NCBI GenBank assembly: GCA_025351555.1
Contig: JANXVS010000046.1
Coordinates: forward strand, 1 to 6,287
Length of the DNA stretch: 6,287 bases
Direction: 5' to 3'
Origin: Pseudomonadota bacterium
Lineage (GTDB): Bacteria > Pseudomonadota > Gammaproteobacteria > Xanthomonadales > Rhodanobacteraceae
Each line of letters opens with the position of its first letter. Within the stretch, counting starts at the first letter, position 1. The position numbers and the translations under genes are program-made. Below are positions 1 to 5,222 of this stretch, piece by piece. The notes below the pieces were generated by a model that did no database searches, had not been told where the DNA came from, and saw nothing but the letters and a program-made list of their open reading frames with translations.

Positions 1-67
1 CCGCGAACCTCGTGAACCACGCGAGCATCGCGAACGCGATCAACGCGAACCGCGCGCGGTGAAGTAA
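1..67 (+). CDS. rpsC: 30S ribosomal protein S3, C-terminal end (partial)
   Basis: This is the last 21 codons of a gene that enters from the left edge. They are read from position 2 and end at TAA 65-67. The visible protein is almost entirely charged: Arg-Glu-Pro triplets (REP, REP, REH, RER, REP) and a final AVK. S3 sits at the mRNA entry side of the 30S subunit, and its C-terminal tail is variable and basic in many bacteria. The identification rests mainly on position, because rpsC directly precedes rplP in the S10 cluster. The reading frame is chosen because it gives the charged tail expected of S3 and a TAA stop. The frame starting at position 3 is also open up to a TGA at 60-62 and cannot be excluded from 67 bases alone. 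The conserved KH domains lie outside the window. Confidence 0.75.
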   Translation, partial: REPREPREHRERDQREPRAVK

Positions 68-84
68 GGAATAAAATTGAGAGT

Positions 85-106
85 GCGGTCAGGATGACCG
101 CTTTTT
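85..106 (+). terminator. terminator-like hairpin with T-tract between rpsC and rplP
   Basis: A perfect 6-bp GC-rich stem (GCGGTC 85-90 with GACCGC 96-101) closes a 5-nt loop (AGGAT). Five T residues (102-106) follow at once. An A-rich stretch (71-76, ATAAAA) lies upstream. This is the textbook shape of an intrinsic terminator, but the short stem and only five Ts suggest partial termination at most. It stands inside a co-directional ribosomal-protein cluster, 18 nt after the rpsC stop and 43 nt before the rplP start, so full termination would separate S3 from L16. It could equally be an attenuator or an RNA-processing site. Confidence 0.55.
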
Positions 107-137
107 GATCCTAGCGATCAGGGATGATCGTAAAAGC
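100..137 (+). promoter_or_regulatory. possible alternative RNA helix overlapping the terminator T-tract
   Basis: The segment 100-110 (GCTTTTTGATC) can pair with 126-137 (GATCGTAAAAGC). This gives 11 base pairs, one of them a G-U wobble, with T131 bulged. The helix uses the last two bases of the terminator stem and its whole T-tract. It ends just before the rplP Shine-Dalgarno sequence (138-141). Two smaller local hairpins compete with it and with each other: TGATC 106-110 with GATCA 116-120, and CGATCA 115-120 with TGATCG 125-130. Mutually exclusive folds beside a terminator are typical of attenuators, but no regulation is demonstrated here. The pairing was found by eye without energy calculation. 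Confidence 0.3.
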
Positions 138-148
138 AGGAAATGAAC

Positions 149-562
149 ATGTTGCAACCAAAACGCACCAAATATCGCAAAGTACACAAAGGCCGCAATC
201 ATGGATTGGCCTTCGTCAGCAACAAGGTCAGTTTCGGCGAGTACGGCCTGAAAGCCACCACGCACGGGCATCTGACTTCGCGTCAGATCGAAGCCGCGCG
301 CCGCTGTGTCACACGCTTCGTCAAGCGTGGCGGCAAGCTGTGGATTCGCGTGTTCCCGGACAAGCCGATCACCAAGAAGCCGATCGAAGTGCGTATGGGT
401 AACGGCAAGGGTAGCGTCGAGTTCTGGGTTGCCGTCGTGCAGCCGGGTCGCATGTTGTATGAAATCGAAGGCGTGACCGAAGTCGATGCGCGTGAAGCAT
501 TCCGTCTGGCCGCGGCCAAGCTGTCGGTGCAGACCACATTCGTGAATCGTACGGTGCTGTGA
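149..562 (+). CDS. rplP: 50S ribosomal protein L16
   Basis: L16 binds 23S rRNA near the A site and central protuberance of the 50S subunit and is needed for a functional peptidyl-transferase region. The 137-residue protein opens with [17 protein letters not shown] and has [12 protein letters not shown] at about 67-78 and a conserved RMGNGKG segment from Arg82. It is one residue longer than E. coli L16. Arg82 corresponds to the E. coli Arg81 that the oxygenase YcfD/RoxA hydroxylates; whether that happens here is unknown. ATG at 149 is chosen over the in-frame ATG at 143 because AGGA at 138-141 lies 7 nt before 149 but only 1 nt before 143, and because the family starts with MLQPK. The stop overlaps the rpmC start codon by one base. 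Confidence 0.97.
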   Translation: MLQPKRTKYRKVHKGRNHGLAFVSNKVSFGEYGLKATTHGHLTSRQIEAARRCVTRFVKRGGKLWIRVFPDKPITKKPIEVRMGNGKGSVEFWVAVVQPGRMLYEIEGVTEVDAREAFRLAAAKLSVQTTFVNRTVL

Positions 563-762
563 TGGAACTTAAAGAGCTACGCAAACAATCCGCGCAGGAC
601 CTGGGTGAGCAACTCCTGGAACTGCGTCGCGAGCAATTCAACCTGCGCATGCAGAAAGGCGCAGGCCAGCAGACGCAGACGCATCATTACAAGCGCGTCC
701 GGCGCGACATCGCGCAGATCAAGACGCTGCTCGGTCAAGACAAATCGAGCACGAAGAAATAA
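562..762 (+). CDS. rpmC: 50S ribosomal protein L29
   Basis: L29 is a small alpha-helical hairpin protein at the polypeptide exit tunnel of the 50S subunit, next to L23, where nascent-chain factors dock. The 66-residue product carries the two family signatures, REQFNLRMQ at 23-31 and [10 protein letters not shown] at 46-55, and ends in a Lys/Ser-rich tail. E. coli L29 has 63 residues. The ATG at 562 shares its A with the rplP TGA stop (a TGATG junction), so translation is probably coupled to L16. An in-frame GTG immediately upstream (559) would add one residue, but ATG gives the usual MELKELR start. There is no strong separate Shine-Dalgarno sequence, which fits coupling. Confidence 0.96.
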   Translation: MELKELRKQSAQDLGEQLLELRREQFNLRMQKGAGQQTQTHHYKRVRRDIAQIKTLLGQDKSSTKK

Positions 763-778
763 CCAAGGGCAAGCGGCA

Positions 779-1057
779 ATGAGCGAACAGACAAGTAATC
801 CTGGACAAAAGACCCAGCGCACGGTTGAAGGTCGCGTCACCAGCAACAAGATGCTGAAGACGGTCACTGTCCTGCTCGAGCGCCAAGTGCAGCATCCGTT
901 GTACGGCAAGATTGTACGCCGTTCGACCAAGGTGCATGCGCACGACGAGAAGGGTGAGTGCAAGGAAGGCGACGTGGTGCGCATCGCTGAATGCCGCCCG
1001 CTGTCGAAGACCAAGAACTGGCGCGTAGTCGAAGTCGTCAGGCGCGCCGCGCAGTAA
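779..1057 (+). CDS. rpsQ: 30S ribosomal protein S17
   Basis: S17 is an early-assembling OB-fold protein that binds the 5' domain of 16S rRNA. The 92-residue product contains [15 protein letters not shown] at 17-31, HPLYGK at 39-44, KVHAHDE at 51-57 and ECRPLSKTK at 71-79, all family hallmarks. It is a little longer than E. coli S17 (84 residues), through an extra N-terminal stretch ([13 protein letters not shown]) that is probably disordered. The ATG at 779 follows AGGG at 766-769 by 9 nt. The frame is open further upstream to about 605 but overlaps rpmC and is not conserved there, so that extension is rejected. It follows rpmC after 16 nt and precedes rplN by 28 nt. Confidence 0.96.
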   Translation: MSEQTSNPGQKTQRTVEGRVTSNKMLKTVTVLLERQVQHPLYGKIVRRSTKVHAHDEKGECKEGDVVRIAECRPLSKTKNWRVVEVVRRAAQ

Positions 1058-1085
1058 CAACGTGGAAGGTTGAGGAGAAAGACCC

Positions 1086-1454
1086 ATGATCCAAATGCAA
1101 TCCACGTTGGCCGCAGCGGACAACAGCGGCGCCAAGCTGCTGTTCTGCATAAAGGTGCTCGGCGGATCCAAGCGCCGGTACGCTGGCATCGGCGACATCA
1201 TCAAGGTGTCAATCCGCGATGCGATCCCGCGCGGCAAGGTGAAGAAGGGCGAGGTCTACGACGCCGTCGTGGTGCGTACCCGCAAGGGTGTGCGTCGTGC
1301 CGATGGTTCGCTGATCCGCTTCGACGGCAACGCCGCTGTGCTGCTGAACAACAAGCTCGAGCCGATCGGCACTCGCATCTTTGGGCCGGTCACGCGTGAA
1401 CTGCGCAGCGAACGCTTCATGAAGATCGTTTCGCTCGCGCCTGAAGTTTTGTAA
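1086..1454 (+). CDS. rplN: 50S ribosomal protein L14
   Basis: L14 is a beta-barrel protein that binds 23S rRNA and forms an intersubunit bridge with 16S rRNA; RsfS also docks on it in many bacteria. The 122-residue product is nearly collinear with E. coli L14 (123 residues). It has [17 protein letters not shown] at the start, [17 protein letters not shown] at 20-36, and the signature [12 protein letters not shown] at 95-106. A strong Shine-Dalgarno (GAGGAG 1072-1077) lies 8 nt before ATG. In E. coli this gene begins the spc operon, after a gap that holds the spc promoter. Here only 28 nt separate it from rpsQ, and the large gap comes after it. Confidence 0.98.
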   Translation: MIQMQSTLAAADNSGAKLLFCIKVLGGSKRRYAGIGDIIKVSIRDAIPRGKVKKGEVYDAVVVRTRKGVRRADGSLIRFDGNAAVLLNNKLEPIGTRIFGPVTRELRSERFMKIVSLAPEVL

Positions 1455-1472
1455 CAGAAGTATCGAGTAGAT

Positions 1473-1493
1473 CGCCTGAGCGAAGCGAAGGCG
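1473..1493 (+). repeat. hairpin A with GA-capped GCGAAGC apex (rplN-rplX gap)
   Basis: CGCCT (1473-1477) pairs with AGGCG (1489-1493). The 11-nt apex GAGCGAAGCGA (1478-1488) can itself close: tandem G-A and A-G mismatches, two G-C pairs, then a GAA loop. GCGAAGC is known as an unusually stable mini-hairpin in DNA. A GTAG tetranucleotide (1467-1470) stands just upstream, and a T-rich stretch (1496-1505, TTTTGATTTT) just downstream, so weak terminator activity for rplN is possible. The same 11-nt apex recurs in hairpin C. Confidence 0.5.
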
Positions 1494-1507
1494 GATTTTG
1501 ATTTTCA

Positions 1508-1529
1508 GCCCCCTTTAAGTTAAGGGGGC
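1508..1529 (+). repeat. hairpin B, C-tract/G-tract palindrome of repeat copy 1
   Basis: GCCCCCTT (1508-1515) pairs perfectly with AAGGGGGC (1522-1529) around a 6-nt loop (TAAGTT). This is the most stable simple stem in the window. No T-run follows on either strand, so it is not a standard intrinsic terminator. It abuts hairpin C with no unpaired base between them, which would allow coaxial stacking in RNA. The related palindrome of copy 2 is at 2895-2911. Confidence 0.65.
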
Positions 1530-1548
1530 GCCCGAGCGAAGCGAGGGT
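1530..1548 (+). repeat. hairpin C, second GA-capped GCGAAGC hairpin
   Basis: CCC (1531-1533) pairs with GGG (1545-1547), plus a possible G1530-T1548 wobble. They enclose exactly the same 11-nt apex GAGCGAAGCGA (1534-1544) as hairpin A. The stem bases differ from hairpin A but remain complementary (CCT/AGG there, CCC/GGG here), which is weak covariation support for a selected structure. The stem itself is short. Confidence 0.45.
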
Positions 1549-1580
1549 AGGGTTGTGGAAGTGTTACTGAGGTAAGTGAA

Positions 1581-1595
1581 CGCGAAGTGTTCGCG
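1581..1595 (+). repeat. hairpin D before rplX
   Basis: CGCGAA (1581-1586) and TTCGCG (1590-1595) form a 6-bp stem with a GTG triloop. It lies 26 nt before the rplX start codon. It is too far from a T-run to be a terminator. It may affect access to the weak rplX ribosome-binding site, but it could be chance in GC-rich DNA. Confidence 0.4.
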
Positions 1596-1621
1596 CTCGT
1601 TTGACAATAGAGAATTGAACC

Positions 1622-1939
1622 ATGAATCGTATACGCAAAGGTGACCACGTCATCGTGATCACCGGCAAATACAAGGGCCAGAAGGGTGAAGTGATGCGCG
1701 TCGTCGCGGAAGATCGCGTCGTGGTGCAGAACATCAACCTGGTCAAGCGCCACACCAAGCCGAATCCACAGGCCAACCAGCCGGGCGGGATCGTCGAGCG
1801 TGAGGCGTCGATGCATATCTCCAACGTGATGCTGTTCAACTCTGCCACAGGCAAGGGTGAGCGCGTCGGTTACAAGACCCTCGACGACGGACGCAAGGTA
1901 CGCACGTACCGCGCCGGCGGCGAAGTGGTTGACGCCTGA
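1622..1939 (+). CDS. rplX: 50S ribosomal protein L24
   Basis: L24 initiates 50S assembly by binding the 5' end of 23S rRNA and lies at the tunnel exit. The 105-residue product starts with a KOW RNA-binding motif at about 5-32 ([19 protein letters not shown]) and then has [12 protein letters not shown] at 39-50 and [11 protein letters not shown] at 52-62, followed by the conserved [11 protein letters not shown] region. E. coli L24 has 104 residues. The start is the ATG at 1622. Its Shine-Dalgarno is weak (GAGA 1610-1613), unlike most neighbours. It is the first gene after the long structured gap and the first of the rplX-rplE-rpsN block. The rplE Shine-Dalgarno overlaps its stop codon. Confidence 0.97.
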   Translation: MNRIRKGDHVIVITGKYKGQKGEVMRVVAEDRVVVQNINLVKRHTKPNPQANQPGGIVEREASMHISNVMLFNSATGKGERVGYKTLDDGRKVRTYRAGGEVVDA

Positions 1940-1950
1940 GGATCGCAGAC

Positions 1951-2490
1951 ATGGTGCGTTTGGAAAAATTCTACAAAGATGAAGTCGTGCCGAAGCTGAT
2001 GCAGCGTTTCGGTTACAAGAACGTCATGCAGGTGCCGCGACTGAGCAAGGTCACGCTGAACATGGGCGTGGGCGAGGCTGCCACGAACAAGAAGGTGCTC
2101 GAGAACGCGAACGCCGACATGACCAAGATCGCGGGCCAGAAGTCGATTTCGACGCTGTCGAAGAAGTCGATCGCGACCTTCAAGATCCGCGACGGTTGGC
2201 CGATCGGCTGCAAGGTCACCCTGCGCCGCGCCAAGATGTACGAGTTCATCGATCGCCTGGTCAACATCGCGCTGCCGCGCGTGCGCGACTTTCGTGGTGT
2301 CTCCGGTCGTGCTTTCGACGGCCGCGGCAACTACAACATGGGCATCAAGGAACAGATCATTTTCCCCGAGATCGATTTCGATCAGGTTGATGCGATGCGC
2401 GGTATGGATATTGCCATTACCACGACAGCGCGCAGCGACGAGGAAGCCAAGGCGCTGCTCGAAGCGTTCAGCTTTCCGTTCCGCAACTAA
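1951..2490 (+). CDS. rplE: 50S ribosomal protein L5
   Basis: L5 binds 5S rRNA and anchors it in the central protuberance of the 50S subunit, where it contacts P-site tRNA and the 30S head. The 179-residue product matches the family length. Visible signatures are [11 protein letters not shown] near the N-terminus, LNMGVGEA at 36-43, [16 protein letters not shown] at 77-92, RDFRGV at 112-117 and [10 protein letters not shown] at 138-147. GAGGA (1938-1942) overlaps the rplX TGA stop and lies 8 nt before the ATG, so the two genes are tightly linked. In E. coli, S8 represses the spc operon by binding mRNA at the start of this gene. I could not confirm an equivalent fold here by eye. Confidence 0.98.
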   Translation: MVRLEKFYKDEVVPKLMQRFGYKNVMQVPRLSKVTLNMGVGEAATNKKVLENANADMTKIAGQKSISTLSKKSIATFKIRDGWPIGCKVTLRRAKMYEFIDRLVNIALPRVRDFRGVSGRAFDGRGNYNMGIKEQIIFPEIDFDQVDAMRGMDIAITTTARSDEEAKALLEAFSFPFRN

Positions 2491-2508
2491 TTTCAAGAGA
2501 GTACCGGT

Positions 2509-2814
2509 ATGGCCAAGACCAGCATGGTTGAGCGCGAGAAGAAGCGCACAAAGATCGTCAAGAAGCACGCTGCCAAGCGCAAAGAGCTGAAAGCGATCGT
2601 GCTCAGCCCGAAATCGTCCTACGACGAAAAGATGGCTGCGCAGACGAAGCTGCAGAAATTGCCGCGTGATGCCAGCCCTTCGCGCCAACGCAATCGCTGC
2701 GCGCTGACCGGTCGTTCGCGTGGCGTCTACAGCAAGTTCGGCTTAGGCCGCCACAAGCTGCGGGAAGCGACCATGCGCGGCGACGTGCCGGGTCTGCGCA
2801 AGGCCAGTTGGTAG
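2509..2814 (+). CDS. rpsN: 30S ribosomal protein S14, zinc-free form
   Basis: S14 is a late-assembling protein in the 30S head. The product has 101 residues, the same as E. coli S14, and carries the signature [14 protein letters not shown] at 51-64 and a C-terminus ending in [12 protein letters not shown]. It has a single cysteine (Cys64) and therefore lacks the paired CxxC motifs of the short zinc-binding paralogue, so it is the zinc-independent type. The purine-rich stretch AGAGAG (2496-2501) lies 7 nt before the ATG and serves as a modest ribosome-binding site. It follows rplE after 18 nt. The stop is TAG, followed at once by a small hairpin (ATCCG 2817-2821 with CGGAT 2825-2829). Confidence 0.97.
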   Translation: MAKTSMVEREKKRTKIVKKHAAKRKELKAIVLSPKSSYDEKMAAQTKLQKLPRDASPSRQRNRCALTGRSRGVYSKFGLGRHKLREATMRGDVPGLRKASW

Positions 2815-2871
2815 GAATCCGTTTCGGATATCGACGCTCAAATAATTGTTCGCGAATAGGTAATTTCGGCA

Positions 2872-2967
2872 CGAAGCGATCCGGCTCTTTGAGTCCCCTT
2901 AAGTTAAGGGGGCGGCACCAGCCAGGGTTGTGGAGGCATTCCCGGACTCACTAACGAAGCGAACGCG
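2872..2967 (+). repeat. intergenic repeat element, copy 2 (rpsN-rpsH)
   Basis: This is the second copy of the element seen between rplN and rplX. Its blocks, in the same order, are CGAAGCGA (2872-2879), TTAAGTTAAGGGGGCG (2899-2914), AGGGTTGTGGA (2924-2934) and GAACGCG (2961-2967). The core palindrome CCCCTTAAGTTAAGGGG (2895-2911) folds as a 6-bp stem with a 5-nt loop. This copy lacks the full GAGCGAAGCGA apex sequences of copy 1. The rest of the 178-nt gap (2815-2871) holds the small post-rpsN hairpin and an AT-rich stretch near 2839-2850, with no promoter I can support. Confidence 0.55.
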
Positions 2968-2992
2968 TAACAAAGCTACAGGAAGAAATGAA

Positions 2993-3391
2993 ATGAGCAT
3001 GACTGATCCCATCGCCGATATGTTCACGCGTATCCGCAACGCCCAAGCAATGGCGAAGCCGACTGTGCGCATGCCGTCGTCGCAAGTAAAAGTTGCCATC
3101 GTCAAGGTGTTGAAGGACGAAGGCTATGTGCGTGATTACCAGGTGAGCAAGGCCGAGAACAACAAGTCGGTGCTCGAGATCGCGCTGAAGTATTTCGAAG
3201 GCCGCCCGGCGATCGAGAAGATCGATCGCGTCAGCCGCTCCGGTCTGCGCGTGTATCGCGGCAAGGATAATCTGCCCAAGGTGATGGGCGGTCTTGGCGT
3301 TGCCATCATCTCGACTCCGGCCGGCATCATGACCGAAGCGCAAGCGCGCGCGAAGGGCGTCGGCGGCGAAGTACTCGGCACGGTCGCCTGA
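2993..3391 (+). CDS. rpsH: 30S ribosomal protein S8
   Basis: S8 binds the central domain of 16S rRNA, organises the 30S platform, and in E. coli is also the translational repressor of the spc operon. The 132-residue product begins [16 protein letters not shown], as E. coli S8 (130 residues) nearly does, and has [13 protein letters not shown] in the middle and [20 protein letters not shown] at 95-114, including the conserved ST core. ATG at 2993 lies 7 nt after AGGAAG (2980-2985). The frame is open upstream to 2930, but that extension runs through the repeat element and has no family similarity. The gene is separated from rpsN by 178 nt, far more than in E. coli. Confidence 0.97.
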   Translation: MSMTDPIADMFTRIRNAQAMAKPTVRMPSSQVKVAIVKVLKDEGYVRDYQVSKAENNKSVLEIALKYFEGRPAIEKIDRVSRSGLRVYRGKDNLPKVMGGLGVAIISTPAGIMTEAQARAKGVGGEVLGTVA

Positions 3392-3443
3392 TTGAACTGA
3401 CGCTGATCCAATCACGCAACTATGCAACTGTGGAGAACTGAAC

Positions 3444-3971
3444 ATGTCTCGTGTAGCCAAAATGCCGGTCGCGCTCCCCAAAGGGGTTGAGTGCACCGTA
3501 GCCAAGGATGCGGTCACCGTGAAAGGGCCGAAAGGTACGCTCAAGCTCTTGCAGCTGACTGGCGTCGAAGTTGGTGTGAAGGACTCTGAAGTCAGTTTCA
3601 CATCGACCGACCCGAATACCGCCAAGATGGCGGGTACTGCGCGTGCACTGATCGCCAACATGGTCAAGGGCGTGAGCGAAGGTTATCAGCGCAAGCTCGA
3701 ACTGGTCGGCGTCGGTTATCGCGCCACCTTGACGGGCAAGGATCTGAACCTGGCGTTGGGCTTTTCGCATCCGGTCGTGTTCCATGCGCCGGATGGCATC
3801 ACGATCACGGTGCCGACGCAGACCGAAATCCTGATCGCCGGCGCGGACAAGCAGCGCGTCGGTGAAGTCGCGGCAAAGATCCGCGCATTCCGTCCGCCGG
3901 AACCCTACAAGGGCAAAGGCGTGCGTTACTCGGGCGAAAAAATCACCCTCAAAGAAGCTAAGAAGGCGTAA
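3444..3971 (+). CDS. rplF: 50S ribosomal protein L6
   Basis: L6 contacts 23S rRNA near the factor-binding site and the sarcin-ricin loop on the 50S subunit. The 175-residue product contains the two tandem L6 alpha/beta domains (roughly 8-80 and 88-165). The family signature [14 protein letters not shown] is at 152-165, and the N-terminus ([19 protein letters not shown]) is typical. E. coli L6 has 177 residues. GGAG (3432-3435) lies 8 nt before the ATG. It follows rpsH after 52 nt; that gap holds only a short direct repeat (GCAACT at 3416-3421 and 3424-3429), probably by chance. Confidence 0.98.
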   Translation: MSRVAKMPVALPKGVECTVAKDAVTVKGPKGTLKLLQLTGVEVGVKDSEVSFTSTDPNTAKMAGTARALIANMVKGVSEGYQRKLELVGVGYRATLTGKDLNLALGFSHPVVFHAPDGITITVPTQTEILIAGADKQRVGEVAAKIRAFRPPEPYKGKGVRYSGEKITLKEAKKA

Positions 3972-4000
3972 GAGCGCCAATCCGCTTCAGGAGCAAGACG

Positions 4001-4354
4001 ATGGAAAAGAACATTGCAAGACTACGCCGCGCGAAAACCACGCGCGCGCATATCCGCAAACTGGCCGTGCCGCGTTTGACCGTGCACCGCAGCGATCAGC
4101 ACATCTATGCCCAGGTCATTTCGGCCGAGGGCGACAAAGTGCTGGCAGCGGCGTCGACCGTGCAGAAGGCGATCGCGGAAGGGCTCAAGGGCACCAAGAA
4201 CAAGGCCGCCGCAGTTGCGGTTGGCAAGGCGATCGCCGAAAAAGCGAAAGCCGTCGGTGTGGAAAGCGTTGCGTTCGATCGCTCCGGCTTCCGCTATCAC
4301 GGCCGTATTGCCGCGCTGGCCGATGCCGCGCGTGAAGCGGGGCTGAAGTTCTGA
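4001..4354 (+). CDS. rplR: 50S ribosomal protein L18
   Basis: L18 binds 5S rRNA together with L5 and links it to 23S rRNA. The 117-residue product equals E. coli L18 in length. It has the basic N-terminal segment [15 protein letters not shown], then [32 protein letters not shown], and the C-terminal signature [11 protein letters not shown] at 92-102 followed by [18 protein letters not shown] (3989-3993) lies 7 nt before the ATG, a strong site. It follows rplF after 29 nt. A 104-nt gap separates it from rpsE, with which it is nearly contiguous in E. coli. Confidence 0.98.
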   Translation: MEKNIARLRRAKTTRAHIRKLAVPRLTVHRSDQHIYAQVISAEGDKVLAAASTVQKAIAEGLKGTKNKAAAVAVGKAIAEKAKAVGVESVAFDRSGFRYHGRIAALADAAREAGLKF

Positions 4355-4458
4355 TTTTTGATATTTGTTGAGTAAGCAGCGTTACCCACAATTCTAAGCG
4401 GCAACGCCGCAAGTAAAAGTCCGTATCGCATCCGCGAACGGCAACCGAAGGTGAAATG
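4355..4458 (+). other. rplR-rpsE intergenic gap with a small hairpin
   Basis: This gap holds no gene. The first 20 nt are T-rich, without a preceding strong stem. A 5-bp hairpin (GCGGC 4398-4402, GCCGC 4406-4410, AAC loop) can form. An alternative pairing of GCGTT 4379-4383 with AACGC 4403-4407 would exclude it. No shared blocks with the two repeat copies were found, nor a promoter I can support. The rpsE ribosome-binding sequence AAGGTG is at 4448-4453. Confidence 0.3.
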
Positions 4459-4974
4459 ATGTCAAACAACGAACGTGAAAACAGCGACGGCATGTTGGAA
4501 AAACTCATCGCCGTCAACCGCGTGGCCAAGACGGTCAAGGGCGGCAGGCAGATGAGCTTCACCGCGCTGACCGTGGTCGGCGACGGCGACGGCAAGGTCG
4601 GTTTTGGTTACGGCAAGGCACGCGAAGTGCCGGTCGCGATCTCCAAGGCAATGGAGCGTGCGCGCCGCGGTATGGCGAGCATCAAACTGAACAACGGCAC
4701 GTTGTGGCATGCGGTCAAGGCCAACCACGGTGCGGCGAAGGTGTACATGCAGCCAGCCTCGGAAGGTACCGGTGTAATCGCCGGCGGCGCCATGCGCGCG
4801 GTGCTGGAAGTGGTCGGTGTGAAGAACGTGCTGGCCAAGGCGGTTGGTTCACGCAATCCGATCAATCTGGTGCGCGCCACTATCAAGGGTTTGCAGGCAA
4901 TGGCCACGCCCGAGCGTATCGCTGCCAAGCGCGGCAAGAAAGTCGAAGAGGTAGGCGGCTATGGCCAAGGCTAA
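4459..4974 (+). CDS. rpsE: 30S ribosomal protein S5
   Basis: S5 lies at the mRNA entry channel of the 30S subunit and affects translational accuracy and spectinomycin binding. The 171-residue product has its S5 double-stranded-RNA-binding domain at about 13-77 ([17 protein letters not shown], then [19 protein letters not shown]). The C-terminal domain includes [20 protein letters not shown]. The loop KGGR at 27-30, where E. coli spectinomycin-resistance changes fall, is the usual wild-type form. Two adjacent ATGs exist (4456 and 4459). The second is preferred because AGGTG ends 5 nt before it, against 2 nt for the first. The C-terminal tail (GGYGQG) is encoded in the 14-nt overlap with rpmD. 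Confidence 0.96.
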   Translation: MSNNERENSDGMLEKLIAVNRVAKTVKGGRQMSFTALTVVGDGDGKVGFGYGKAREVPVAISKAMERARRGMASIKLNNGTLWHAVKANHGAAKVYMQPASEGTGVIAGGAMRAVLEVVGVKNVLAKAVGSRNPINLVRATIKGLQAMATPERIAAKRGKKVEEVGGYGQG

Positions 4975-5161
4975 AACCAGCAACGCGGGCACAGTCCGCG
5001 TGAAACTGTTCAAGAGCATGAACAGCTGTCAGTGGAAACATCGTCTGAGCGTCAAGGCGCTCGGCCTGAACAAGCTCAATGACGTGCGCGAGTTGAAAGA
5101 CAGCCCGCAAGTGCGGGGTCTGATCAACAAGGTCAATTACCTGGTGCGCGTCGAGAAGTAG
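4961..5161 (+). CDS. rpmD: 50S ribosomal protein L30
   Basis: L30 is a small 50S protein that binds 23S rRNA. The 66-residue product is a little longer than E. coli L30 (59), through an N-terminal extension. It retains [22 protein letters not shown], and the best-conserved part [11 protein letters not shown] at 48-58 followed by LVRVEK. The middle ([14 protein letters not shown]) is more divergent than any neighbour, and the usual Gly after the first strand is missing. The start ATG lies inside rpsE in another frame, 14 nt overlapping. GAGGT (4948-4952), also inside rpsE, precedes it by 8 nt, so reinitiation or coupling with S5 translation is likely. Confidence 0.93.
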   Translation: MAKAKTSNAGTVRVKLFKSMNSCQWKHRLSVKALGLNKLNDVRELKDSPQVRGLINKVNYLVRVEK

Positions 5162-5222
5162 TTGTTGTGCGCGGCTCGCCGCGGCAGTGACTATCGCCAG
5201 AAGATTATTGGAGTTATCGGAT

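Larger units (their letters stand above)
1481..1584 (+). repeat. intergenic repeat element, copy 1 (rplN-rplX)
   Basis: Four sequence blocks occur here in the same order as in the rpsN-rpsH gap: CGAAGCGA (1481-1488), TTAAGTTAAGGGGGCG (1515-1530), AGGGTTGTGGA (1549-1559) and GAACGCG (1578-1584). The spacers between the blocks differ between the copies. The element fills most of the 167-nt gap and ends shortly before the rplX ribosome-binding region. The noncoding, palindrome-rich character and duplication suggest a REP-like dispersed repeat, but only two copies are visible in this window. No transposase gene or target-site duplication was recognised. Confidence 0.55.

Noticed and set aside
143..148. 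Earlier ATG for rplP giving MNMLQPK
   Set aside because: It would sit 1 nt after the Shine-Dalgarno; ATG 149 has 7-nt spacing and gives the family's MLQPK start.
1467..1470. GTAG next to hairpin A as a hallmark of the Stenotrophomonas-type GTAG repeats
   Set aside because: The tetranucleotide is present and suggestive, but the stem sequence does not match that family as I know it and copy 2 lacks the arrangement, so I do not name the element.
1508..1529. Hairpin B as an intrinsic terminator
   Set aside because: The stem is strong, but no T-run follows on the + strand and none on the - strand, so it lacks the second half of the signal.
1601..1606. A perfect TTGACA -35-like hexamer before rplX
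   Set aside because: At the usual 17-nt spacing the -10 position falls at 1624-1629 (GAATCG), inside the coding region and unlike TATAAT. Transcripts from there would lack the rplX start.
1925..2000. S8 autoregulatory mRNA structure at the rplE start, as in E. coli
   Set aside because: I looked for a helix resembling the 16S rRNA S8-binding site around the rplE start but could not build one convincingly by eye.
1870..2688. Long antisense open frame of 272 codons opposite rplX, rplE and rpsN
   Set aside because: It crosses two gene boundaries, matches no recognisable protein, and is explained by codon bias in the GC-rich genes on the other strand.
2930..2992. Upstream in-frame extension of rpsH
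   Set aside because: The added 21 residues come from the repeat element, have no S8 similarity, and the clear Shine-Dalgarno points to ATG 2993.
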